NCBI GenBank assembly: GCA_902805675.1 | Contig: CADCTA010000001.1 | Coordinates: 58,301 to 122,300 of the forward strand | Source of the DNA: an uncultured Chthoniobacterales bacterium | GTDB lineage: Bacteria > Verrucomicrobiota > Verrucomicrobiia > Chthoniobacterales > UBA10450 | Direction: 5' to 3' | Length of the DNA stretch: 64,000 nucleotides | In this document: in pieces, positions 39,490 to 47,596 of the stretch | Layout: every line of letters begins with the position of its first letter | Numbering within the stretch: position 1 is the stretch's first letter | Notes under the pieces: generated by a model | What the model saw: the letters and a program-made list of their open reading frames with translations, nothing else | Database searches by the model: none | Told to the model about the DNA's origin: nothing | Made by a program: the position numbers and the translations under genes

Positions 39490-40554
39490 ATGAGCGCGAT
39501 CACAGAACCCCCGACCTTCGCTGCCGGCGTGCCAGTCGAGATTGCAAAGATCGATCGCGAGCTGAAGAAGCTCTGGGAACAGGGCGGCGAAGTGATGACC
39601 CGGGCCTCGCTCATCAATCTCGCCGTCTACAGCGAGCAGCCCGCCTCCCTCGCCGAGAACACGCGCATCGTCTCCGAGATCACCCGCGAGCACGCCTGCC
39701 GCGCGATCGTCATCGCGGCCGATCGCGGCGCCGTGGTCGACCGCGCGGAGGCGTGGATCAGCGCGCACTGCCACATCAGCCGCGCCGGAGGCAAGCAGGT
39801 GTGCTCGGAGCAGTTGTCGTTTGCGCTCAGCGGTTGCTACATCGGCATGCTCGCGAACGTCGTCTTCGCCCATCTCGATTCCGACCTGCCGTTCTACCTT
39901 TGGTGGCAGGGCGAGCTGCCGGACCCGATCGATCCGCAACTGTGGACCTGGGTCGACCGCCTCATCTACGACAGCTTTGCGTGGCAGCACTACGACGAAC
40001 AGATGCGGCTCGTCGAAGCCGCGCAGGAAGAAGCGCATCAACGCGTCGTGCTCTGCGATCTCAACTGGACGCGCCTCGTGCAGATCCGGCTCGCGATCGC
40101 GCAGTTCTTCGACGGTGCCAACCCGCGCGATCGCCTGCGCGACATCGATCGCGTGCAGATCACGTTTGCGCCGGGCTATCGCTCCACCGCAATTTTGCTG
40201 ACCGGTTGGTTTGCGGCGCAACTTGGCTGGGAGAAATCGGCCACGTTTGGGAGCGCGGCGATCCACTTCGCGGATAAGGGCGGCAACACGATCGCCGTCG
40301 CGCTCCGCGAAGGCGAAGGCGAACCGATCAGCGGTTGCAGCTTGTTCTCTGCCGGGACCGAGTACCGCGTGGAGCATGCTCGCGGCGCCGATTTGCTCTG
40401 CGTATCGACACACGTGAAGGGAACAGAGCGCATGCGACAGCTGATGCCGGCCGGCAGCAACGATCCAGTGCGACTGATGCGGGAAGAGCTGATGCGCGGC
40501 GGCCCGCATCGCGTCTACCTGCGGGCCGTCAAAGCGGTTCGTGATCTCATTTAA
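39490..40554 (+). CDS. opcA: Glucose-6-phosphate dehydrogenase assembly protein OpcA-like
   Basis: MTRASLINLAVYSE, GKQVCSEQLSF...DLPFYLWWQGELPDP...WTWVDRLIYDS; adjacent to zwf. Confidence 0.85.
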   Translation: MSAITEPPTFAAGVPVEIAKIDRELKKLWEQGGEVMTRASLINLAVYSEQPASLAENTRIVSEITREHACRAIVIAADRGAVVDRAEAWISAHCHISRAGGKQVCSEQLSFALSGCYIGMLANVVFAHLDSDLPFYLWWQGELPDPIDPQLWTWVDRLIYDSFAWQHYDEQMRLVEAAQEEAHQRVVLCDLNWTRLVQIRLAIAQFFDGANPRDRLRDIDRVQITFAPGYRSTAILLTGWFAAQLGWEKSATFGSAAIHFADKGGNTIAVALREGEGEPISGCSLFSAGTEYRVEHARGADLLCVSTHVKGTERMRQLMPAGSNDPVRLMREELMRGGPHRVYLRAVKAVRDLI

Positions 40555-40592
40555 CGCTGGTCTGCGCAGCGCTTGCGTCGTCGGTGATTCCG

Positions 40593-40732
40593 GGGAGCAC
40601 GGGTTTGTAACCCGTGGTTTCGGCGATTCTTGCCGAAATTGATCCGCGCGCAGGGGATCCAGCTATGGATCCGTACCCAGCCAACGTTGCCGGAAGAATT
40701 CCGGCAACCACGGGTTGAAAACCCGTGCTCCC
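40593..40732. repeat. Nested palindromic intergenic element (GGGAGCACGGGTTTGTAACCCGTGGTT ... AACCACGGGTTGAAAACCCGTGCTCCC)
   Basis: Outer inverted repeat with internal hairpins (ACGGGTTTGTAACCCGT; TGCCGGAAGAATTCCGGCA). Confidence 0.88.
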
Positions 40733-40760
40733 TAGGCAGGCCGTTGGCCCAGCGCCAGCC

Positions 40761-42215
40761 CTAAACCACCGGGAGCGCCGGCTCGGTCTCAGCAGGCGCA
40801 TACACCTGCGGCTGCTTCAGCAACTCAGGATCCTGGAGCCGGCCATCGTAAACTTCAGACCACGTCTGCTGATTCATCGAGCACATCGGGACGGCTTCCC
40901 ACTTACCGTTCCGCTTCACCGCTCCCTTGAAGACACACGAGTCGAGCCGCGCTTTGATCACCGGATCGCTGTCGGCCAGCGCGACCTGCTTTGCGTCCAT
41001 GAAATTGTGCATGCCGACGCCCATCGTGTGCACCTGCCCGCGCAGCAATGACTGAAAGATTTCACGCGGCGCGTTTCGTGAGGTGAGATAGCGCAACATC
41101 TGCGTGGCGACGCGCGCGATCAGCAGCGGGTTTTTGAACAAGACCCCGGCCAACCGATACGCCGGCGTCCCGGCATCATCATTCACAAGCGACAGGCCGC
41201 CGATCCTCGCGAGCACCTCGCCGAGAAGTGCGTCGAACTTCGGGTCATCGGGCAGAAGCGGGAAATACTTGCCCGACGGCCGCGCCACGAGGAGCGACGC
41301 CCAGCTGTTGCAATCAGGATGACCGAAGATGGAGGCACCGCGGCGCAGCGGCAGGCCCACGCCGTCACAAATCTTCTGCCATACGTCTGCGGATGTGATC
41401 GGCTTTTGCGAGAAGATGGTGCGTCCCGTGTCGGCTTCGGGTTGGAAGCTGAGCATCCTCCAGATGTAGCTGCGCTGCGGGTCGGCGAGATACCAGCGGA
41501 TCACTTCCGGCACGTCGTCGATGTTGCGGCGCGTGACCGTGAAGCTGAGCGCGTACTCGAGAATGAACCCGGTCTTTGCACGGACGCGCAAGGCGAGATC
41601 GGTGAACGCCTGTCGCACGGGATGGAGATCGGCTTCGCACTTGATGCGGCCGATCGGATAGCCGTGGCGGCCGGCCTGCGTCATATCGACGTGGACGGAA
41701 ATCTGCCGCAACCCACCTTCCACTACGAGCCGCTCGAGAAACTGCGGCTGCTCGATCAGCGTCTGCCCGTGGGTCATCAGCATCGGAATTGAGCCGACCG
41801 AGTATGCATACTTGATGATCTCGACCAGCTCGTCCGCGCGGCCGGATTTCCAGTATGCGTCGGCCACGTCGCCCCCCGTGATCTGAAGTCCCCCGCCCGG
41901 CCCTTGCAGACGACGGTTGGCATCGATCTGCTCCTTCACTTGCTCGAGCGAAGGGATCGGAATCTGGTTCGCGTTCTTCGGCAGATAGCAGTGCGTGCAA
42001 TGGAACGAGCAGTAGCTCGCGCCCAGGGTGAAGCCGCAGTGCGTAAGGTGCCGGCCGGAGATCTGGTTGTTCGTGCGGAGCTCGATCGGGAGTGACTCCC
42101 AGCGCTCCTTGAGCACGCGCGCTTTCTCTTCGTGGATCGGATTACGGAAGGCGTGCCAGCGCGCGCGCCATGGCGATCGCCGCTCTACCTGCTCGTTGTT
42201 TACCAGTGCAACCAT
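40761..42215 (-). CDS. Radical SAM protein
   Basis: GASYCSFHCTHCYLP cluster motif (CX3CX2C), LQITGGDVADAY. Confidence 0.85.
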   Translation of the reverse strand: MVALVNNEQVERRSPWRARWHAFRNPIHEEKARVLKERWESLPIELRTNNQISGRHLTHCGFTLGASYCSFHCTHCYLPKNANQIPIPSLEQVKEQIDANRRLQGPGGGLQITGGDVADAYWKSGRADELVEIIKYAYSVGSIPMLMTHGQTLIEQPQFLERLVVEGGLRQISVHVDMTQAGRHGYPIGRIKCEADLHPVRQAFTDLALRVRAKTGFILEYALSFTVTRRNIDDVPEVIRWYLADPQRSYIWRMLSFQPEADTGRTIFSQKPITSADVWQKICDGVGLPLRRGASIFGHPDCNSWASLLVARPSGKYFPLLPDDPKFDALLGEVLARIGGLSLVNDDAGTPAYRLAGVLFKNPLLIARVATQMLRYLTSRNAPREIFQSLLRGQVHTMGVGMHNFMDAKQVALADSDPVIKARLDSCVFKGAVKRNGKWEAVPMCSMNQQTWSEVYDGRLQDPELLKQPQVYAPAETEPALPVV

Positions 42216-42218
42216 ACT

Positions 42219-42956
42219 TTACTTCGCCTCGTTTAACGCCCAGTCATACTCCTGATAGGTAACCTTGATGCCATCAGGCAGCGGCGTGCTCCGTCGCTTG
42301 TTCACGAACCCGACGGCGCCTCCGCCAGCCGCGAAATCCTGCTTGTACCACTCGAAAATCTTCGACAGCTCGGCGCCCTTGCCATCGCCCGAGAGGCGAA
42401 CGCCGCGCTCGGAGTTTACGAAGCCCTTTGAGAGACGTTCGAGCTGCCCATCCAGTTTGTCGGCTGCGAACGGCTCGCTCAGCAATGGCGGGCAACTCTG
42501 GCTCGCGCAGTTTAGGGCGACATGGATTCGCGGCTCCTTGAAGCGCGGGATGATGATCTCCTTCTCGAGTCGGTTAAAGCTCATCTCCTCGCCCGCGACC
42601 TTGATCCGCTTGGCCGTAAAGAAAGTGTAGAGCGCGTCCTTCACCGTCTTGGTCGGATACTTCTCCAGCACCTCGTGAATGATCCAGGCGTTGTAGGCAT
42701 TCAGGTAAAACGCGAGCTGCTCCTTCTGGCCCAACGAGCTGACATTCTGCGCCGCGACGGCGTCGACGACGCGCTGCAAAGCCTGCACGTCGGCCGAGTT
42801 GCTCTTCAAAGCCGCGTAACGCACGCCATTGGCGGTCGCGTATTTGCCGAGCAGCCGCCCGTAGTCGGAAGTCCAATCCGGGGCTTGGGCAAAGCTCTGC
42901 GCCGCTGTCATCGCGGCGAGGCAGCAGAGCGTCAGAACCACGCGGAGAGCGGTCAC
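42219..42956 (-). CDS. DUF547 domain-containing exported protein
   Basis: AFYLNAYNAWIIHEVLEKYP...EEMSFNRLEKEIIIPRFKEPRIHVALNCASQSCPPL; GTG start presumed. Confidence 0.85.
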   Translation of the reverse strand: MTALRVVLTLCCLAAMTAAQSFAQAPDWTSDYGRLLGKYATANGVRYAALKSNSADVQALQRVVDAVAAQNVSSLGQKEQLAFYLNAYNAWIIHEVLEKYPTKTVKDALYTFFTAKRIKVAGEEMSFNRLEKEIIIPRFKEPRIHVALNCASQSCPPLLSEPFAADKLDGQLERLSKGFVNSERGVRLSGDGKGAELSKIFEWYKQDFAAGGGAVGFVNKRRSTPLPDGIKVTYQEYDWALNEAK

Positions 42957-43028
42957 AGGCTTTATTTCGCCTCCACTTTGAGGATCGGGCAAGAGCAATC
43001 GGTCGAAATCATCGAAGGTATTCGACAG

Positions 43029-44231
43029 CTACGGGCGGATGGACTCAGGCGAGGCCAAGATTGCTGCGAGGGCGCGAACATTCGGCTCGATTGCGAACCG
43101 CTCCGCCGCCCTATCGCGCCCGCCGGCGCCGAGGCGACGCGCGAGCTCCGTATCGGCGATAATGCGCTCAATCGCAGCGGCAAGCGCCAGCGGATCGCGC
43201 GGCGGAACAAGCTCGCCCGTGCGCCCCGGCTCAACCATCTCGGGAACGCCGGCAACGGGCGTCGAGATCACAGGCAAACCAGCCGCCATGGCCTCCATGA
43301 TCACAGTCGGCAGGTTGTCCATGCCGCCGCCTGCTTCAGTGGTGCATGGCAGCACAAACACGTTTGCGGCCGCGAGCCGCTCCGCGATTTGCGACTGCGT
43401 CCGCGTTCCTGCCAGATGCACGACATCCTCGAGATGAGAATGAGCGATGTGCGCGGCGAGGCTCTCACCGAGCGGGCCTTCGCCGATAATCTCGCAGCGG
43501 AATGCCCCCCCGCGTTCCACAAGAAACCGGCATGCGCTGATCAGATCCGCGAAACCCTTCTTCTCGATTAAGCGGCCGATGGCGACGATGAGCGGCGGCT
43601 GGCCGGCGAAGTGCGCCTGCCCGAAGGCGCCAAGCTCCACGCCGTTGTAAACGCGATGGAACTGCGAGGCGCAGTCCGGGAATCGCTTCCGCAGCAGCTC
43701 AACCGCAAAGTCGCTCACACTCACCACGGCGGCAGCGTCGCGGATGATTTTGTCGAGACTGACGACGAAATCCCGCGGCGCGAAGATGTCATTGGCGTGC
43801 GCCGTGATGCTGTAGTCCGTGCCGAAGAACTGCCGGATCCAGTAGACGGTCCGCGCCGCCATTCCGGCGAAGTGCGCGTGCACGCGTTTGATGCCCAATT
43901 TTCGCAAACGGAGTCCCACGTGCGCAGCTTGATGCAGGCGCAGGAAATCCGACTGCCGGCCCCATTCCTGGAGGGCCCGGACGGCTCCGTTCGGCAGTTC
44001 GCCGTTACGCATCGCTGCGTCGGTTTCCTTCCCGAGCGCCGCTTCGTCAGGCAGGTAATGCACCCTCCCGACGAGACGTTCATCCCAATCCTGCGGCGGC
44101 TCGCCCGTCGGCCGCCGAATCGAGAATACCGTCACCTCCGCCCCTTGGCGCTCGAGTTCAGCCACCTCGCGGTAACAAAAAGTCTGTCCAAACGACGGAA
44201 ACCGCTCGAACAGGTAGGCGACACGGAGCAT
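43029..44231 (-). CDS. GT4-family glycosyltransferase
   Basis: LRVAYLFERFPSFGQTFCYREVAELE, RVYNGVELGAF, PCTTEAGGGMDNLPTVIMEAMAAGLPVISTPVAGVPEMV. Confidence 0.92.
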   Translation of the reverse strand: MLRVAYLFERFPSFGQTFCYREVAELERQGAEVTVFSIRRPTGEPPQDWDERLVGRVHYLPDEAALGKETDAAMRNGELPNGAVRALQEWGRQSDFLRLHQAAHVGLRLRKLGIKRVHAHFAGMAARTVYWIRQFFGTDYSITAHANDIFAPRDFVVSLDKIIRDAAAVVSVSDFAVELLRKRFPDCASQFHRVYNGVELGAFGQAHFAGQPPLIVAIGRLIEKKGFADLISACRFLVERGGAFRCEIIGEGPLGESLAAHIAHSHLEDVVHLAGTRTQSQIAERLAAANVFVLPCTTEAGGGMDNLPTVIMEAMAAGLPVISTPVAGVPEMVEPGRTGELVPPRDPLALAAAIERIIADTELARRLGAGGRDRAAERFAIEPNVRALAAILASPESIRP

Positions 44232-44348
44232 CCGGCCAACTAAACGGCGGAATTGCGGCTTTGAAAGCCCGGCGCGCGTCGGGGCGCCACAACGGGGCCC
44301 CGCCCACCGCCCGCCGTGCCGCACGAAACCTGCTTTAAAACGCGCGGA

Positions 44349-45374
44349 ATGCCGAAGCAGGACTTTTTTGCCTTTTGCACCAGCCTCAGGCCGATTGAGC
44401 TGAAGGCAATCGGCGCGCTCTCCCGCGTGGAGCACCTTGCGGCAGCGGAGACAGTCTACAAAGCCGGCGACCCCGGCGACACGCTCTACATCATCAATCG
44501 CGGCGTCGTCGAGGTACTCGACGAAACAGGGCGCGCGGCTGGCTCGGGCACATTTCTGTCGCGCGGCGACGTCTTCGGCGAGGTCGAAGTCTTCACCGCG
44601 CAGCCGCGGCGGCATGGCGTCCGCGCCTGCGAACCGGTCAGCCTGCAATGTTTTAAACGCGACGACTTCCCAGAGATTCTCCAGCGGTTGCCGGCGTTCT
44701 TCCGCTTTCTCTGCGACGAACTGGCGCACCGTCTGGCAGACACTCGCGTCGCCGCGCCCGCGCCCGTGCGCTGCCTGGAGCTCAGCGGCAGCCTGGCAAA
44801 CTTCGACCTGGTGACCATTTACCAGACGATCGTCAACTCATCGCAAACCGGTGAGCTCTCGATCCGGAGCGACACGGGCGAGCTCATCAGCACGTTCCAC
44901 TTCGAAGCCGGGCAACCACGGAGCGGCGTGTTCGACCATCTCATCGGTGAGGAGGCGTTCTGGCAGCTCTTCCTGGCCGAGGATATTCCCGGCACCTTCT
45001 CATTCTCCTCGCGCGGCGATGCACCTCTCGAAGAGGCCACGGAGCCGGAGATCACGCGTGCCCCGGGCGAGATGTTGATCCACGCGCTGCAGGGACGCGA
45101 CGAAATCCATGTCTTGAAACGCGAGCTGCCCGATCCCGCTGTCATCCTCGAGCGAGGAAAGCCGCACCTGTCGGCGGAAAATATTGGCCCGATGTCATTG
45201 CGGCCGCTGATCGAGCAAATCTGGCGCTACTCGGACAAGCGGCGTGTTCCGCTTCGTTCGCTTTACCCCCGGTTTGATTTCTGTGAGGTGAAAATCTACC
45301 AGGCAGTCAGCGCACTAGTGCGATCAGGACATTTCGTGTTGGCATCAGCCGAGCTGGCGGACAAAGTCGCGTAA
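44349..45374 (+). CDS. Cyclic-nucleotide-binding domain plus DUF4388-like (PATAN) regulatory protein
   Basis: N-term cNMP fold YKAGDPGDTLYIINRGVVEVLDETG...GDVFGEVEVF; then LSGSLANFDLVTIYQTIVNSSQTGELSIR...FHFEAGQPRSGVFDHLIGEEAFWQLF. Confidence 0.8.
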   Translation: MPKQDFFAFCTSLRPIELKAIGALSRVEHLAAAETVYKAGDPGDTLYIINRGVVEVLDETGRAAGSGTFLSRGDVFGEVEVFTAQPRRHGVRACEPVSLQCFKRDDFPEILQRLPAFFRFLCDELAHRLADTRVAAPAPVRCLELSGSLANFDLVTIYQTIVNSSQTGELSIRSDTGELISTFHFEAGQPRSGVFDHLIGEEAFWQLFLAEDIPGTFSFSSRGDAPLEEATEPEITRAPGEMLIHALQGRDEIHVLKRELPDPAVILERGKPHLSAENIGPMSLRPLIEQIWRYSDKRRVPLRSLYPRFDFCEVKIYQAVSALVRSGHFVLASAELADKVA

Positions 45375-45375
45375 C

Positions 45376-45624
45376 ATGAAAGCGACCGGCTCCGTTGCTC
45401 TGCTCCTGATTGTCGCGCTCGCCACGCCCGGCTGCGCTGGATTTTCGAAGGAAGCGCGCAGCCGCCGCGCCTACGAGAAGTACGTGAACAAATCGAGAGC
45501 CGGCCGCGCACAGCAGCAGACGAAAGTGCAGCGGACGCAACAGGAAGTGCCGCCCGCATCCGTCTCCGATCCCGTTGAGTCGACTTCTGCTGGCCCGGAG
45601 GGCGGCGGACCATCAGACGGTTAG
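45376..45624 (+). CDS. Small putative lipoprotein
   Basis: MKATGSVALLLIVALATPGCAGFSKEARSRRAYEKYV; lipobox ATPGC. Confidence 0.65.
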   Translation: MKATGSVALLLIVALATPGCAGFSKEARSRRAYEKYVNKSRAGRAQQQTKVQRTQQEVPPASVSDPVESTSAGPEGGGPSDG

Positions 45625-47286
45625 CTTCGTCGCGTCGCGCGCCGCGGAGCTCCCGCGACGCAGCAGATCAAAGCCGTGCACGCTCAGCGCGAGGAGGAAC
45701 ACGCTCGCCATCGGCATCACCGGAAACAGGAACCGCTCGTACGCGACCGGCCAGGACGTCGCATCGATGATCGTGAAAAGCGCCACGCGTGAAACGATCG
45801 CGCAGCCGATCAGCAGCAACGCAGCGGTCAGGGAATCCGAAAGGGATAGCTGCGCGCGAGCGCGGGTGACGAGCGCCGCCAAAGCCACGGCAGCGGCTGC
45901 AGAAAGCGCCATCACCGCAAACCGATGGCCGCTGCCGATCGCATTCTTTACCGCCGTGGCGATCGGCGCCGACGCCGGGCCCAGCGTCGCAACGGGCCGG
46001 CGGCGTGTGATCTGATCGTAAACTGCGTGCTCCTCCGGCAGCAAAATCTCGTCATCCTTCAGCGGCGCCATCTCATAGCGGAGCACGAAAACGCCGAGCA
46101 TCTCGCCTAACGAGCGCGGCAGCCGGTGGGCGTTCGGCAGAAGATTCGGGCCGATGAAACTTGCCCACACAAGGCGGGCCGGCAGCCTGCCGTCGTCGCA
46201 CGCGGCGCCGATCTCGCGCGCCATGCGATTGTAGAATTTCTCCGCCTTCTTTGCGTCGCTGTGAATGCCGCGTTCGGCAGCGGCGTTGCGCAACGCCCAC
46301 ATCAGGTAATTGATCGCGATCTCCCCGCGGATGCCCTGCACGTTGAGCGTCTCGGTGCGCCACCCTTCCCCTACTCCGCCGTCGAACTCGCGCTTCAACC
46401 GGGCGAAAGTTGGGCTCACCGCGAAGGCGCGTTCGAGCGATTCCCCGGTCACGGGAACGAAGCGCTGAAACCGTGTCGGCTCGATCCGGATCAGCGCGTT
46501 CAGAGCGCGGGTGTAGCTGGGGCCGCTCATCTCGGATTTTCCGAATGCGCGGAACGTGCGGCGGTTCGCCGAATACACGACCAGGACGAGCAGCGCGAAC
46601 GTCCCGACCATCAGGGACGAAGGCCGCAGCATGCGTCTGATCGCCGGGTCCCATCTGCGGATCATCGAACGCTCGTGCAGCAGCCACACCAGGCCGAAGG
46701 CCGCGATCAGCAGCACGATCAGCGCACTCTCCTCGCGCGTGAACCACAACACCGCCAGCGCTGCGCCAGTCGCGATCGGCGCCAGGTTTCGGCGGCTGCT
46801 CATCGTGAGAAGCATTCCGCCGACCGCCATCGGCAGCACCGCGCCGTAGAACGGATCCGCCATCGTGTAGTTATTCAGCTGGAAGCTGCCGGGGTGGAAA
46901 GTGGCGGCCGCGAAACCCGCGAGGCACCACACGCGCGGCAGACCTGCGCGACGCAGACCGAGCAGCAGAACCGCAAATCCGCTTAGCTGGAGGAGTTCGA
47001 TCGCGACACGCTGACGAAGGCCGAGTTCATGGACCAGCGCGAGCCAGATCGGGTAGGCGGGCGGGCGGACAAATGCCGTCCAATTGTAGGCCGCGCCCCA
47101 ATACCAATCCTTGGCCGAATTGACGAACCAGAACGCATCGTAGCGCGTCGCGCTTCCACAGATCTCCTCCGAGTGGCTCAACCAGAGCTTCGCCAGCACG
47201 AGCGCGACGGCGGCCAGGAGCGCAATATAGCGGGGCAAATCACGTCGACGCGCTGCGCGGACGTGGCGAGGTATCGGTGATTCCAA
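45613..47286 (-). CDS. Multi-TM glycosyltransferase-like membrane protein (GT39-like)
   Basis: 557 aa, many TM segments, WFVNSAKDWYWGAAYNWTAFVRPPAYPIWLAL. Confidence 0.65.
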   Translation of the reverse strand: MESPIPRHVRAARRRDLPRYIALLAAVALVLAKLWLSHSEEICGSATRYDAFWFVNSAKDWYWGAAYNWTAFVRPPAYPIWLALVHELGLRQRVAIELLQLSGFAVLLLGLRRAGLPRVWCLAGFAAATFHPGSFQLNNYTMADPFYGAVLPMAVGGMLLTMSSRRNLAPIATGAALAVLWFTREESALIVLLIAAFGLVWLLHERSMIRRWDPAIRRMLRPSSLMVGTFALLVLVVYSANRRTFRAFGKSEMSGPSYTRALNALIRIEPTRFQRFVPVTGESLERAFAVSPTFARLKREFDGGVGEGWRTETLNVQGIRGEIAINYLMWALRNAAAERGIHSDAKKAEKFYNRMAREIGAACDDGRLPARLVWASFIGPNLLPNAHRLPRSLGEMLGVFVLRYEMAPLKDDEILLPEEHAVYDQITRRRPVATLGPASAPIATAVKNAIGSGHRFAVMALSAAAAVALAALVTRARAQLSLSDSLTAALLLIGCAIVSRVALFTIIDATSWPVAYERFLFPVMPMASVFLLALSVHGFDLLRRGSSAARDATKLTV

Positions 47287-47301
47287 AGCGGACGCCGCGC
47301 C

Positions 47302-47463
47302 TTAGAACAAGCTGTAGATGAAGGGCGCGAGCGCTGATCCTTCGCTCAATGTGATCAGCAGGCCGAGAAGCAGTAGCATGAGCACGACGGGCGCGAGCCA
47401 CCACTTCTTGCGCACGCGCAAGAACGTCCAGAATTCGCCCAGGATGGAAAGCTTACCGTTCAC
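47302..47463 (-). CDS. DUF5989-like micro-protein (53 aa)
   Basis: Missing from ORF track (GTG start, short): VNGKLSILGEFWTFLRVRKKWWLAPVVLMLLLLGLLITLSEGSALAPFIYSLF; follows carbamoyltransferase as expected for this family. Confidence 0.8.
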   Translation of the reverse strand: MNGKLSILGEFWTFLRVRKKWWLAPVVLMLLLLGLLITLSEGSALAPFIYSLF

Positions 47464-47488
47464 AATATCGGGTCACACCGACTCGACT

Positions 47489-47580
47489 GTCATTCTGAGC
47501 GAAGCGCAGCGGAGTCGAAGAATCCCGTGGCCAACCGTGCCGTCCGGCCTCGGGGTCCCTCGACTCCGCTCGCGACGACA
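47489..47580. repeat. Dispersed palindromic element, family A copy 3
   Basis: GTCATTCTGAGCGAAGCGCAGCGGAGTCGAAGAATCCCGTGGCC...GGGGTCCCTCGACTCCGCTCGCGACGACA. Confidence 0.78.
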
Positions 47581-47596
47581 ATGCATGGGACGATCT

